DNA of 19,378 bases. Origin: Caldifarciminota bacterium. GTDB taxonomy: Bacteria; Hydrothermota; Hydrothermia; B15-G9; DRBW01. The translations under genes and the position numbers were made by a program. This document shows, piece by piece, positions 1-6,554 of this stretch. Where the stretch lies: the NCBI GenBank assembly GCA_011042705.1, contig DRBW01000046.1, positions 1 through 19,378 on the forward strand. The letters are read 5' to 3'. Below the pieces are notes generated by a model that ran no database searches, was not told where the DNA came from, and saw nothing but the letters and a program-made list of their open reading frames with translations. The number at the start of each line of letters is the position of its first letter. Within the stretch, counting starts at the first letter, position 1.

Positions 1-36
1 ATAAATAAGGGGTTCCGGGATTACCCCCGGAACCCC
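1..36 (-). terminator. Rho-independent terminator of the cold-shock gene
   Basis: Positions 9-19 and 26-36 form a perfect 11-bp GC-rich stem with a 6-nt loop. Read on the minus strand, the stem is followed by the T-rich run at 8-1 (TTATTTAT). It lies 16 nt beyond the stop codon of the cold-shock gene, so it fits as that gene's intrinsic terminator. Confidence 0.88.
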
Positions 37-52
37 TCTGTGGTTTTCGCAG

Positions 53-265
53 TTAGATCTTTTCTACGTTAACTGCTTTCGGACCTTTGTCGGACTTCAC
101 TATCTCAAATCTAACTCTCTGTCCTTCTTCCAGTGTCTTGTAACCTTCTCCCACTACGTCTGTGAAGTGCACGAATACGTCCTCCGAACCGTCTTCCAGT
201 TCGATGAACCCATAGCCCTTCCTGGGGTCAAACCACTTGACCCTTCCTTCTTTCACTTCTCCCAT
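53..265 (-). CDS. csp: Cold-shock domain protein (CspA family)
   Basis: A 70-residue single cold-shock domain, the usual length for CspA-family RNA chaperones, which bind single-stranded RNA/DNA and melt structure in the cytoplasm. The RNP1-type motif KGYGFI and the RNP2-type motif VFVHF are both present, along with the N-terminal GRVKWFD signature. The reading frame is open to position 325, but that upstream ATG falls inside the -10 box. The true start is therefore the ATG at 265, which has AGGAGG 9 nt upstream and gives the standard Csp N-terminus (MGEVKEG). It is monocistronic, with its own promoter and terminator. An inverted repeat in the 5' UTR may regulate it. Whether it is cold-induced or constitutive cannot be told from sequence. 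Confidence 0.96.
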   Translation of the reverse strand: MGEVKEGRVKWFDPRKGYGFIELEDGSEDVFVHFTDVVGEGYKTLEEGQRVRFEIVKSDKGPKAVNVEKI

Positions 266-274
266 TACATCTAT

Positions 275-280
275 CCTCCT
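275..280 (-). promoter_or_regulatory. Shine-Dalgarno that fixes the csp start
   Basis: AGGAGG on the minus strand, 9 nt upstream of the ATG at 265. Together with the promoter position it excludes the longer reading frame beginning at 325. Confidence 0.85.
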
Positions 281-288
281 TTTATTAC

Positions 289-320
289 TTTGACCTGGAA
301 AGGGAAATTCCAGGTTCAAA
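289..320 (-). promoter_or_regulatory. Inverted repeat at the start of the csp transcript
   Basis: Arms at 289-300 and 308-320 are complementary over 12 bp with a single bulged base and a 7-nt loop. The predicted transcription start is near 317, so the repeat spans roughly the first 29 nt of the mRNA. It could be a protein operator or an RNA hairpin that stabilises the leader or acts as a thermosensor. It is not a terminator, as no T-run follows. Confidence 0.6.
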
Positions 321-323
321 CCC

Positions 324-352
324 ATTGTATGCCCTTAATGTAAGTCTGTCAA
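324..352 (-). promoter_or_regulatory. Sigma-70-type promoter of csp
   Basis: Minus strand: -35 TTGACA at 352-347, a 17-nt spacer, and -10 TACAAT at 329-324. Predicted start near 317, giving a leader of about 50 nt. Six of six matches at -35 and five of six at -10. Confidence 0.88.
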
Positions 353-388
353 GGAGCAAAATTTGAAATCGCCGGCAGGTTCTGTGGC

Positions 389-417
389 TTTTAAGATCAG
401 CAGGGCTGTCGTATAAT
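389..417 (+). promoter_or_regulatory. Putative promoter of the HD gene, leaderless arrangement
   Basis: A perfect TATAAT at 412-417 ends only 6 nt before the ATG at 424. The -35 region at the correct 17-nt spacing (TTTTAA, 389-394) is weak. Transcription would start on or next to the start codon, and there is no Shine-Dalgarno, so a leaderless mRNA is the simplest reading. Confidence 0.55.
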
Positions 418-423
418 TCTGAC

Positions 424-972
424 ATGACGAGAGACGAAGCCCTGAGGCTGGTTAGGGAGAAGGTGAGCAAAAAGAATTTAGTCAAACACATGATAGCCAC
501 GGGTGCCTGCATGAGGAAGCTGGCGGAATATTTCGGCGAGGATCCGGATCTCTGGGAACTGGCGGGGATTCTTCACGATCTGGATTATGAGGAGACGGTG
601 AACGATTTCGATCGGCACGCAAGACGCACGGTGGAGATGTTGAGGGAAATCGGGTTTAACGATGAGAGGGTGCTCAACGCAATACTTGCCCATGCCGGAA
701 AAAAAGAACCCGAAACCCCGATGGAAAAGGCCATCTATGCGGTGGATCCGACCACAGGCTTTATAGTGGCCTGTGCTCTCATGCACCCCAGCAAGTCCAT
801 AAAAGGGCTGGATCTGAGATTCCTCAAGAAGAGATTCAAGGAGAAAAGGTTCGCCGCCGGCGCATCCAGGGATCAGATGAGGAGTGCCGAGAGCCTCGGT
901 ATCGATCTGGACACTTTTCTCTCGCTCTGCCTCGAGGCAATGGCGGGCATAAGCGAGGAATTGGGCCTATGA
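424..972 (+). CDS. HD-superfamily predicted phosphohydrolase
   Basis: 182 residues with the metal-binding pattern of HD hydrolases: His22, the His51-Asp52 doublet in the motif ILHDLDYE, further His at 65 and 90, and Asp108. The layout (HD near residue 50, a C-terminal FA-x-G-x-x-R-like segment at 143-149) resembles the small stand-alone HD proteins annotated as predicted hydrolases of HD superfamily. Such enzymes usually cleave phosphoester bonds of nucleotides, but the substrate is unknown. The ATG lacks a Shine-Dalgarno and follows a TATAAT box by 6 nt. The stop overlaps the ATG of the next TPR gene by 4 nt (ATGA), so the two are translationally coupled. The family-level call is firm; the function is not. 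Confidence 0.85.
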   Translation: MTRDEALRLVREKVSKKNLVKHMIATGACMRKLAEYFGEDPDLWELAGILHDLDYEETVNDFDRHARRTVEMLREIGFNDERVLNAILAHAGKKEPETPMEKAIYAVDPTTGFIVACALMHPSKSIKGLDLRFLKKRFKEKRFAAGASRDQMRSAESLGIDLDTFLSLCLEAMAGISEELGL

Positions 973-2381
973 ATTTTCTCCTGATTTTTTCCCTCCTGGG
1001 ACAGGTGGTCTCCATTCAGGATAGCCTTCTGGTGAGTGCCAGGCGTTTGATCAGGAACGGAGACACGACCTCAGCCCTGAGGATGGTCGAGGAATTCGTG
1101 GAAGAGAAGTCCGATCCCGAAGCCTATCGAAAGGCCGCCCTTTTTCTGAGATCCAGCGGGCTGAAGGACAAAGCCTATGCCCTCCTCGAGAAAGGCAGAA
1201 AGAGGCTCGGCAGGGATTACCTGTTTGCCAGGGAATTTTACATATACGCTCTCGAGAAACGTGACTACGAGTCTGCCCTCAGGGAAGCGATGAATCGGCT
1301 CCTCGAGGGGGAAGATCCCGGCAGGGTCAAGAGGGAAGTCCTCATGGTGAGCCGTTATCTCGGCAAGGACAGGGCTATCGATCTCGTCCGCAAATGGATG
1401 AAAAAGCACAGGAAGTTCTCCAGGGCTCACGCCGTCCTGGCGGAACTTTATCTGAGCGTCGGCAGGATAGCCGAAGCTGCGAGGGAGTTCGAGCTTGCCG
1501 GTGAGGGCCGCGCCAACATATCCCTTGCCAGGGAGGCCCTGCAGATGGGGGAGCCCTCGGTGGCAATGTCGATCCTCCGTGGGTTCGAAGAGAAAGAAAG
1601 GGATGCCCGTTGGGAATTTCTGATGGGGCGTTGCTTCGCAGAGCTGGGAGAATACGAGAAGGCAGTAGAGCATCTCGAAAAAGCGGAAGAGGCAGGCGTA
1701 AGGGGTGCCCGCGAACTGATAATGGACATTTACCTTGGAAGGCTGAACAGGCCCGATCTCGTCCTCAAGGCCACTTCGTCGGAGGGATTTGACCCCGTGA
1801 GGATCAGGGCCCTTATAAGGATGGGAAAAGCGGAAAAGGCCCTTGAGGAATGTTCGAAATGCGACACAACCCAGGACGGACTCTATTACTGCGGTCTTGC
1901 CTCTCTTATAAATGGAGATTTCGCCCGTGCCGATTCCTTCTTTAATGCGCTTCTGAGCAGGTACATCGCCGGAGAGAGAGTGGACGACGTGTTCTATTTC
2001 AAGGAGATCCTGATGTCCGGCGCTGAGGGCGAGGCGAGGAAGTATTTCGAGGCGCTGGGTTACCTTCTGTCCGGCGATGTCGAAAGGGCGGCGGGGATAG
2101 CCAGAGAGAACTACGGCATGGGAGGATCACTCAAACCTTACTTCGGCTATCTCTGGGGGAACGTCCTGGAGAAGGAGGGAAAGTGGGGAGAAGCCTTTTC
2201 CCTTTACAGGGAGATCTACAGCAAATTCCCCGGTTACATCGCCGGAGAATGTGCTCTGAGGGCTTATGATATAGCCTCCAAGAGGCTCAACGATCCGGCC
2301 CTCGCCAAGGAAGTTCTGAGGGAGTTTATCCTGAAGTACCCCGATTCATCCTTTTCCGAGTATTTCAGGACGCTTCTGTGA
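969..2381 (+). CDS. Exported tetratricopeptide-repeat protein
   Basis: 470 residues. The first 15 are hydrophobic (MNFLLIFSLLGQVVS) and look like a short signal peptide or membrane anchor, so the rest is probably extracytoplasmic. The body is a run of degenerate TPR/Sel1-like helical pairs. The clearest are at about 152-186 and 213-243, and the C-terminus ends in a helix with FILKYPDSSFSEY, a pattern common in envelope TPR proteins. It is presumably a scaffold for protein-protein contacts, but no partner can be named. It overlaps the HD gene by 4 nt. Its TGA abuts the stop codon of convergent coaE with no spacer. Confidence 0.75.
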   Translation: MNFLLIFSLLGQVVSIQDSLLVSARRLIRNGDTTSALRMVEEFVEEKSDPEAYRKAALFLRSSGLKDKAYALLEKGRKRLGRDYLFAREFYIYALEKRDYESALREAMNRLLEGEDPGRVKREVLMVSRYLGKDRAIDLVRKWMKKHRKFSRAHAVLAELYLSVGRIAEAAREFELAGEGRANISLAREALQMGEPSVAMSILRGFEEKERDARWEFLMGRCFAELGEYEKAVEHLEKAEEAGVRGARELIMDIYLGRLNRPDLVLKATSSEGFDPVRIRALIRMGKAEKALEECSKCDTTQDGLYYCGLASLINGDFARADSFFNALLSRYIAGERVDDVFYFKEILMSGAEGEARKYFEALGYLLSGDVERAAGIARENYGMGGSLKPYFGYLWGNVLEKEGKWGEAFSLYREIYSKFPGYIAGECALRAYDIASKRLNDPALAKEVLREFILKYPDSSFSEYFRTLL

Positions 2382-2969
2382 TCAGGGATCTTGCTTTAAT
2401 TTTCCCAATATCTGGGAGGCTCTCTCTCTGAGGGAATCGAGATCGCCGGTGTTGTTGACGACGAAGTCAGATGAGAGCCCCTTCCATTCCTGAGGCCATT
2501 GATAGGAGAGGATCACGCGGAAGGCCTTCTCGTCGTACCCGCTTTTCTCCAGAAAACGCCGAAGGAGAAGTTTCTCCGGGGCTGTGACGGTTATCACCTT
2601 ATCCACGTGCTCGTTAAGTCCCAGCTCGAACAGCAGGGCTCCCTCCAGCACAATCAGATCACCCTCTGCATTTCTCAGTCTTCGCAGGGCTTCCTCACAG
2701 AGCTCGGGATGAACTATCTCACCGAGTTTTCTGAGATTTTGCGGGTCTTGGAAGGCCCGTTTTCCGATCAATTTTCTCTGGATTTCGTAGGGCTGGTCGC
2801 TTACGTCGACCCCGAGGGCTTTCCCAACTTCCTCGAGCTTTTTCAGGGTTATCTCTCTGCCGATGTCGTCCAGCGAAATCACCTGTGCCCCACATTCCTG
2901 AAAGAATTTAGCCAGGGTTGTTTTGCCAGAACCGGGGGGCCCGGTTATCCCGACCTTAATCCTTTTCAT
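2382..2969 (-). CDS. coaE: Dephospho-CoA kinase
   Basis: 195 residues, normal length for CoaE, which phosphorylates the ribose 3'-OH of dephospho-CoA in the last step of coenzyme A synthesis in the cytoplasm. The P-loop GPPGSGKT is at 10-17, followed by the acidic pair Asp34-Asp35 (usual motif DAD/DxD), IVHPEL at 85-90, LLFE at 112-115, and the C-terminal Q-x5-K-x4-D-x4-N pattern (157-173) typical of the family. The Ser-Leu before the Asp pair replaces the common Asp-Ala, a modest variation. The ATG at 2969 lies inside the end of the upstream TPR gene (14-nt overlap), so it is the last gene of the holA-TPR-coaE run. It ends flush against the convergent TPR gene. Confidence 0.92.
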   Translation of the reverse strand: MKRIKVGITGPPGSGKTTLAKFFQECGAQVISLDDIGREITLKKLEEVGKALGVDVSDQPYEIQRKLIGKRAFQDPQNLRKLGEIVHPELCEEALRRLRNAEGDLIVLEGALLFELGLNEHVDKVITVTAPEKLLLRRFLEKSGYDEKAFRVILSYQWPQEWKGLSSDFVVNNTGDLDSLRERASQILGKLKQDP

Positions 2970-4671
2970 AGCTCTTTATCTTTTCCCTCAATTCCTCTCG
3001 GGTGGGATCGATTTTCAGCGCCCGTCTGAGATATTTCAGGGCTTCTTCCCTTTTTCCGAGTTTCAGCAGGGTTTCTCCCATGTGTTCGAGGATCTCGGGA
3101 TCGTCATTTCTTTTTTCCACCGCCCTTTTGAGGTAATCGAAGGCTCTGCCGTAATCGCCCTGCAGATAATATATCCACCCCATGGAATCGAGATAAAGGG
3201 GATTTTCGGGCTCCAGATCCAGGGCCTTTTCCACGAGTTTCCGGGCAGAATCCAGATCTCCGCCTTTTGTGGCAAGGAAATAGCCCCAGTTGTTGTAAAC
3301 AGCGGCATCAGTCGAGTCCTCGCGAGCCAGGAGGGCGAAAAGTGATTCAGCTCTAACCATTTCCCCTTTTTCCGCGTAGAGCATGGCCAGCCTGAATCTG
3401 AGTTCTGTGCTGTCGGGATAGAGCTCTGAAAGCTTCACGAGGAGATCGATGGCTTCCTCCTTCCTGCCGAGCCTTTCCAGCAGATCGACAACTGTCTTTT
3501 TGTAACCGTAGTTATCGGGGTCCAGTTCCGAGGCCTTCCTGAAGTATTTCAGTGCATCGTTATATTTTTTAAGCCCGAAATAGGCTGTTCCGAGCATATA
3601 ATACCCCACGGGGTTCAGGTCTTTTTTCATCGACTTAAGTTTTCTTATCGCCTCCCTGAACCTTTCCCCCGATATCAGGAGGTAAGCCTCGAAGAGCCTG
3701 TATTCCGGCCTGGGCTTTAGCTTTATGGCTTTTCTCACGTGCTTTAAAGCCAGCGAGTCCGCCCTCAGTTCAGCGAAGATCCTCGCCAGATAATAGTGGA
3801 CCTCCGAATTGCGTGGAGTCAGGTAAAGGGCGACGAGCTCTTCGTCGAGGGCTTCATCCCTTTCCCCAACCCTGTAAAGTGCGATGCCCAGAAGCCTTCT
3901 CGCATCGGCATGCAGGGGGGCGAGTGTCCTCGCCATGGACAGATATTTGATGGCCTCCTCGTAATGTCCCAGATCGATATTCAGCTGCCCGAGCTTGACG
4001 AGAAGGGGAACGCTCATCGGGTTCGCCGAATAGGCTTTCTCGAGGTGCTCCAGGGCTCTTTCGTTCTCGCCCCTTTCCTCGTATATCCCGGAAAGGGTCA
4101 GTTCTGCCCTGTAATTTCCCTCGACCCTGTCGTATATTTTCTCCAGTATCGACAGAGCCGAGTCGCTCTGGCCGTTCCTGTACAGGAGAGCAGCGTAATC
4201 CACGAGAAGGCCAGCGGAATCAGGCGCACGTTCCAGGGCCTTGATGTAATACTTGAGAGCCTTTTTCCTGTTTTCCTCTATGTCGTAGAGGTTTCCCAGA
4301 AGGTGAAGCAGAGAGGGATTTTCGGGGTACTTTCTGAGCCCGGCCTTTACAGTCCTGAAGGCGTCCTTTCGCCTTTTCAGTCCGTAAAGGGCGAGGGCAT
4401 GCAACCTGTAAACCTCAGGTCCCTCGATTTTTCCCAGACAGCGGTCTGTATAGGACAATGCCTTTTCGTATTCTCCCCTGTCTACCAGGATCTCCGCGAT
4501 TTTCAGGAGAAATTCGTATCTGCCCGTTTCCGAGAAAGCTTCCCTGAGAACCCCGATGGCGCTGTCAACCTGTCCCGATTCGAGGTAATAATCGGACAGA
4601 AGGATGTATTCGTCGCTTTCTGCTCCCGGCGAAGACAGGAGAAATACGAGGGTGGCGAGAAAACCGATCAT
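2956..4671 (-). CDS. Exported multi-TPR protein
   Basis: 571 residues. Residues 1-17 form a signal-peptide-like hydrophobic segment (MIGFLATLVFLLSSPGA), and the remainder is an almost continuous array of about 14-15 tetratricopeptide repeats. The C-terminal portion has the pattern YNNWGYFLATKGGDLD at 459-474 followed by YLDSMGWIYYLQGDY at 493-507, which recurs in large periplasmic or lipoprotein TPR proteins of many Gram-negative lineages. It has no Cys near the signal end, so it is not obviously a lipoprotein. It probably serves as an envelope assembly scaffold, but the partner is unknown. It overlaps holA by 4 nt upstream and coaE by 14 nt downstream, indicating co-transcription with both. 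Confidence 0.85.
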   Translation of the reverse strand: MIGFLATLVFLLSSPGAESDEYILLSDYYLESGQVDSAIGVLREAFSETGRYEFLLKIAEILVDRGEYEKALSYTDRCLGKIEGPEVYRLHALALYGLKRRKDAFRTVKAGLRKYPENPSLLHLLGNLYDIEENRKKALKYYIKALERAPDSAGLLVDYAALLYRNGQSDSALSILEKIYDRVEGNYRAELTLSGIYEERGENERALEHLEKAYSANPMSVPLLVKLGQLNIDLGHYEEAIKYLSMARTLAPLHADARRLLGIALYRVGERDEALDEELVALYLTPRNSEVHYYLARIFAELRADSLALKHVRKAIKLKPRPEYRLFEAYLLISGERFREAIRKLKSMKKDLNPVGYYMLGTAYFGLKKYNDALKYFRKASELDPDNYGYKKTVVDLLERLGRKEEAIDLLVKLSELYPDSTELRFRLAMLYAEKGEMVRAESLFALLAREDSTDAAVYNNWGYFLATKGGDLDSARKLVEKALDLEPENPLYLDSMGWIYYLQGDYGRAFDYLKRAVEKRNDDPEILEHMGETLLKLGKREEALKYLRRALKIDPTREELREKIKSYEKD

Positions 4672-5639
4672 CGAGAGAGTTCCTCCGACAGAAGGAGAAG
4701 GAGCAGGGAGTCGGAAACAGGCTGGGATTTCAGCCTCCCCTCGAGCTCCACTGCCTTCTCCGCTTTTTCAAGTGTTGCCCTGAAACCAGATTTCCTCCCG
4801 CTGCTCCTGAGGTGGCGCGCCAGGACGACCAGCAGATAGGCGAGAATGTGGTTCGGCCTGACGCCGCTGTCGAGGAGTTTCTTGAGAGTTAATGCTGCGA
4901 ACCGGTTGTCTCCTTTCTGGATCAGGCGGGAGAGATCCTTTATCAGCACCTCATCGTTTTTAGATACTACCTCCTCGACGTCTTCGGGCGACGGAGGTTC
5001 ACCGTCGGTATAGAGGAGAAGTTTTTTCATCTCGGCCTGGGCTTCTTTGAGCTCTGGCGGAAGAAGGGTCCTGAGCTTCTCCAGCGTTTTCCCGTCGAGA
5101 TTTATTCCCTTCCTTTCAAACCAGTTCTTTATCCATTTCCCGAAGAGGTGGGCGGTATTTCCTCCCTCCACCAGTAGGGGAAATTCGGCGAAAAGGGCAC
5201 CCTTGAGAAAGGGGATCTCGGCGGTTTTTTCGATGTCGCGCAGGTTTCTCATCAATTCGTTTCTCTTCCTGTCCTCCATCCCCGAGGTCCTGATGTAGAT
5301 GACCAGGGGATTATCGACATCGAAAAAACCGCCTGACAGGCTCTGGAAGAGCTCCAGAAGGTGTTTCTTAGACTTTTTCTTGGATTTCTCCAACCCCTTG
5401 ATCACCGTGATCTTCCTGGAGCTGCCGAAGAGATCGCCGGTAGAGGAGGATTGGATTATCTCCTGAGGGGTTATCTCGTCGATGTAATAGACTTTCCTGT
5501 CGCAGGGAGCCAGTTTCTCCTCGAGGATCTTGAGGGCGCTTTCCATCATCAGCTCTTCCCGGCCTGCCAGCACGTAAAGGTGCGACGAGAGAGCTCCCTT
5601 CTTCAGGGCTTTGAGAAATTCGTATCCCTGATGGGGCAT
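4668..5639 (-). CDS. holA: DNA polymerase III subunit delta
   Basis: 323 residues, normal for HolA, the clamp-loader subunit that opens the beta sliding clamp. The N-terminal segment LYVLAGREELMMESAL (21-36) and the DLFGSSRKITVIKGLEK stretch (69-85) match the AAA+-like delta domain, which lacks a functional P-loop as expected. The C-terminal helical collar pattern (ALTLKKLLDSGVRPNHILAYL) also fits. The ATG at 5639 has no nearby Shine-Dalgarno. A GGGAGGG run lies about 20 nt upstream, too far to act, and a TAAAAT hexamer ends 6 nt before the ATG, so it may start its own leaderless transcript. Its last 4 nt overlap the TPR gene start. Confidence 0.9.
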   Translation of the reverse strand: MPHQGYEFLKALKKGALSSHLYVLAGREELMMESALKILEEKLAPCDRKVYYIDEITPQEIIQSSSTGDLFGSSRKITVIKGLEKSKKKSKKHLLELFQSLSGGFFDVDNPLVIYIRTSGMEDRKRNELMRNLRDIEKTAEIPFLKGALFAEFPLLVEGGNTAHLFGKWIKNWFERKGINLDGKTLEKLRTLLPPELKEAQAEMKKLLLYTDGEPPSPEDVEEVVSKNDEVLIKDLSRLIQKGDNRFAALTLKKLLDSGVRPNHILAYLLVVLARHLRSSGRKSGFRATLEKAEKAVELEGRLKSQPVSDSLLLLLLSEELSR

Positions 5640-5645
5640 GTGTTT

Positions 5646-5651
5646 ATTTTA
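5646..5651 (-). promoter_or_regulatory. Possible -10 box directly upstream of holA
   Basis: TAAAAT on the minus strand ends 6 nt before the holA ATG, the same spacing as at the HD gene. No convincing -35 is present at 17 nt, so this is a weak call based on spacing and on the lack of a Shine-Dalgarno. Confidence 0.35.
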
Positions 5652-5686
5652 CTGCCCGCCCTCCCTCAATGAAAGTTCGGTTTCAG

Positions 5687-6541
5687 TCAGCTCTGATTGG
5701 AGCCCCGGGGAGATTGATAGGGGATGGGTATGAATTCCACGCTCGGCCTTCTCTGGAGGCTCTGGGGATACATGCTCATCAGGGTGTAGACCTCTTCGGG
5801 TACATCGGTCGATATCTTCAGTCCCATTTTCTTCGCTTCTTCCAGCGTTATCGGGTAATCGTGGGTCCAGTGTCCCCTGCTCAGTTTTTCAGCGATCTCT
5901 TCCCTCTTTTCATCGTCCATCTTGCCCTCAAGTAGTTCGTAGACGATCTGCTTGACCTGTGCTATGGCTTTTTCGGCGACATCGGCCTTCATCAGGGTTT
6001 CATCATCGACGTTCTCTGGTCCTTTGACCTCGACGGTCTTCAATATCGAGGCCGCGGGGACGGCGCCTCCCTCGGAGTCGGCGAGCTGTGGATCCACCGG
6101 ACCGAGAACTGCGTGGGGATCCATTATTATCTCGTCAGCGGAGAGGGCTATAAGGGTCCCGCCGCTCATGGCGTAGTGGGGAATGATCACCGTGGTTTTC
6201 GCCGGATGGTCCTTGAGGGCTTTCGCTATCTGGGTCGAGGCGAGGACGAGCCCACCGGGGGTGTGCAGGACAAGATCTATGGGAACGTCCTTCGGGGTCA
6301 GCCTGATCGCCCTCAGTATCTCCTCGGAGTCCTCTATATCTATGAATTTGAAAAAGGGTATGCCGAAGAGGCCTATCTTTTCCTGCCGATGGATCATGGT
6401 GATGACCCTCGTGCCCCTTTTCTTCTCGAGTTTCTTTATGAGAGCAAGCCTGTTGCCGAGAAGGGTTTTGTGCTGAATCTGCGGATAAAGAAGCCCGAAC
6501 AGAAATATGATCAGGAAAAGCAGCGATATGGGATCGTACAT
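5687..6541 (-). CDS. Membrane-anchored ClpP-fold serine protease (S49/SDH-protease type)
   Basis: 284 residues. One N-terminal transmembrane segment (about 5-20) is followed by a Lys/Arg-rich stretch (31-45), which by the positive-inside rule puts the catalytic domain in the cytoplasm. The ClpP/crotonase fold signatures are clear: HTPGGLV at 93-99 and the nucleophile motif AMSGGTLIALSADE at 124-137 with Ser126, then VLGPVDPQ at 145-152. This matches the family known as serine dehydrogenase proteinase (formerly DUF114), related to SppA. I could not assign the remaining catalytic residues. It has AGGAGG 5-6 nt before the ATG and starts 13 nt after the DUF505-like gene, so it belongs to that operon. 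Substrate unknown. Confidence 0.82.
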   Translation of the reverse strand: MYDPISLLFLIIFLFGLLYPQIQHKTLLGNRLALIKKLEKKRGTRVITMIHRQEKIGLFGIPFFKFIDIEDSEEILRAIRLTPKDVPIDLVLHTPGGLVLASTQIAKALKDHPAKTTVIIPHYAMSGGTLIALSADEIIMDPHAVLGPVDPQLADSEGGAVPAASILKTVEVKGPENVDDETLMKADVAEKAIAQVKQIVYELLEGKMDDEKREEIAEKLSRGHWTHDYPITLEEAKKMGLKISTDVPEEVYTLMSMYPQSLQRRPSVEFIPIPYQSPRGSNQS

Positions 6542-6554
6542 GTTTTCCCTCCTT

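Noticed and set aside
266..325. Extension of the cold-shock gene to the upstream ATG at 325
   Set aside because: That ATG overlaps the -10 box, upstream of the predicted transcription start. The shorter start has AGGAGG and gives the normal Csp N-terminus.
3796..4839. Plus-strand open frame of 347 residues antisense to the TPR gene and holA
   Set aside because: It lacks a Shine-Dalgarno and domain signatures and lies over two genes with clear family motifs on the other strand.
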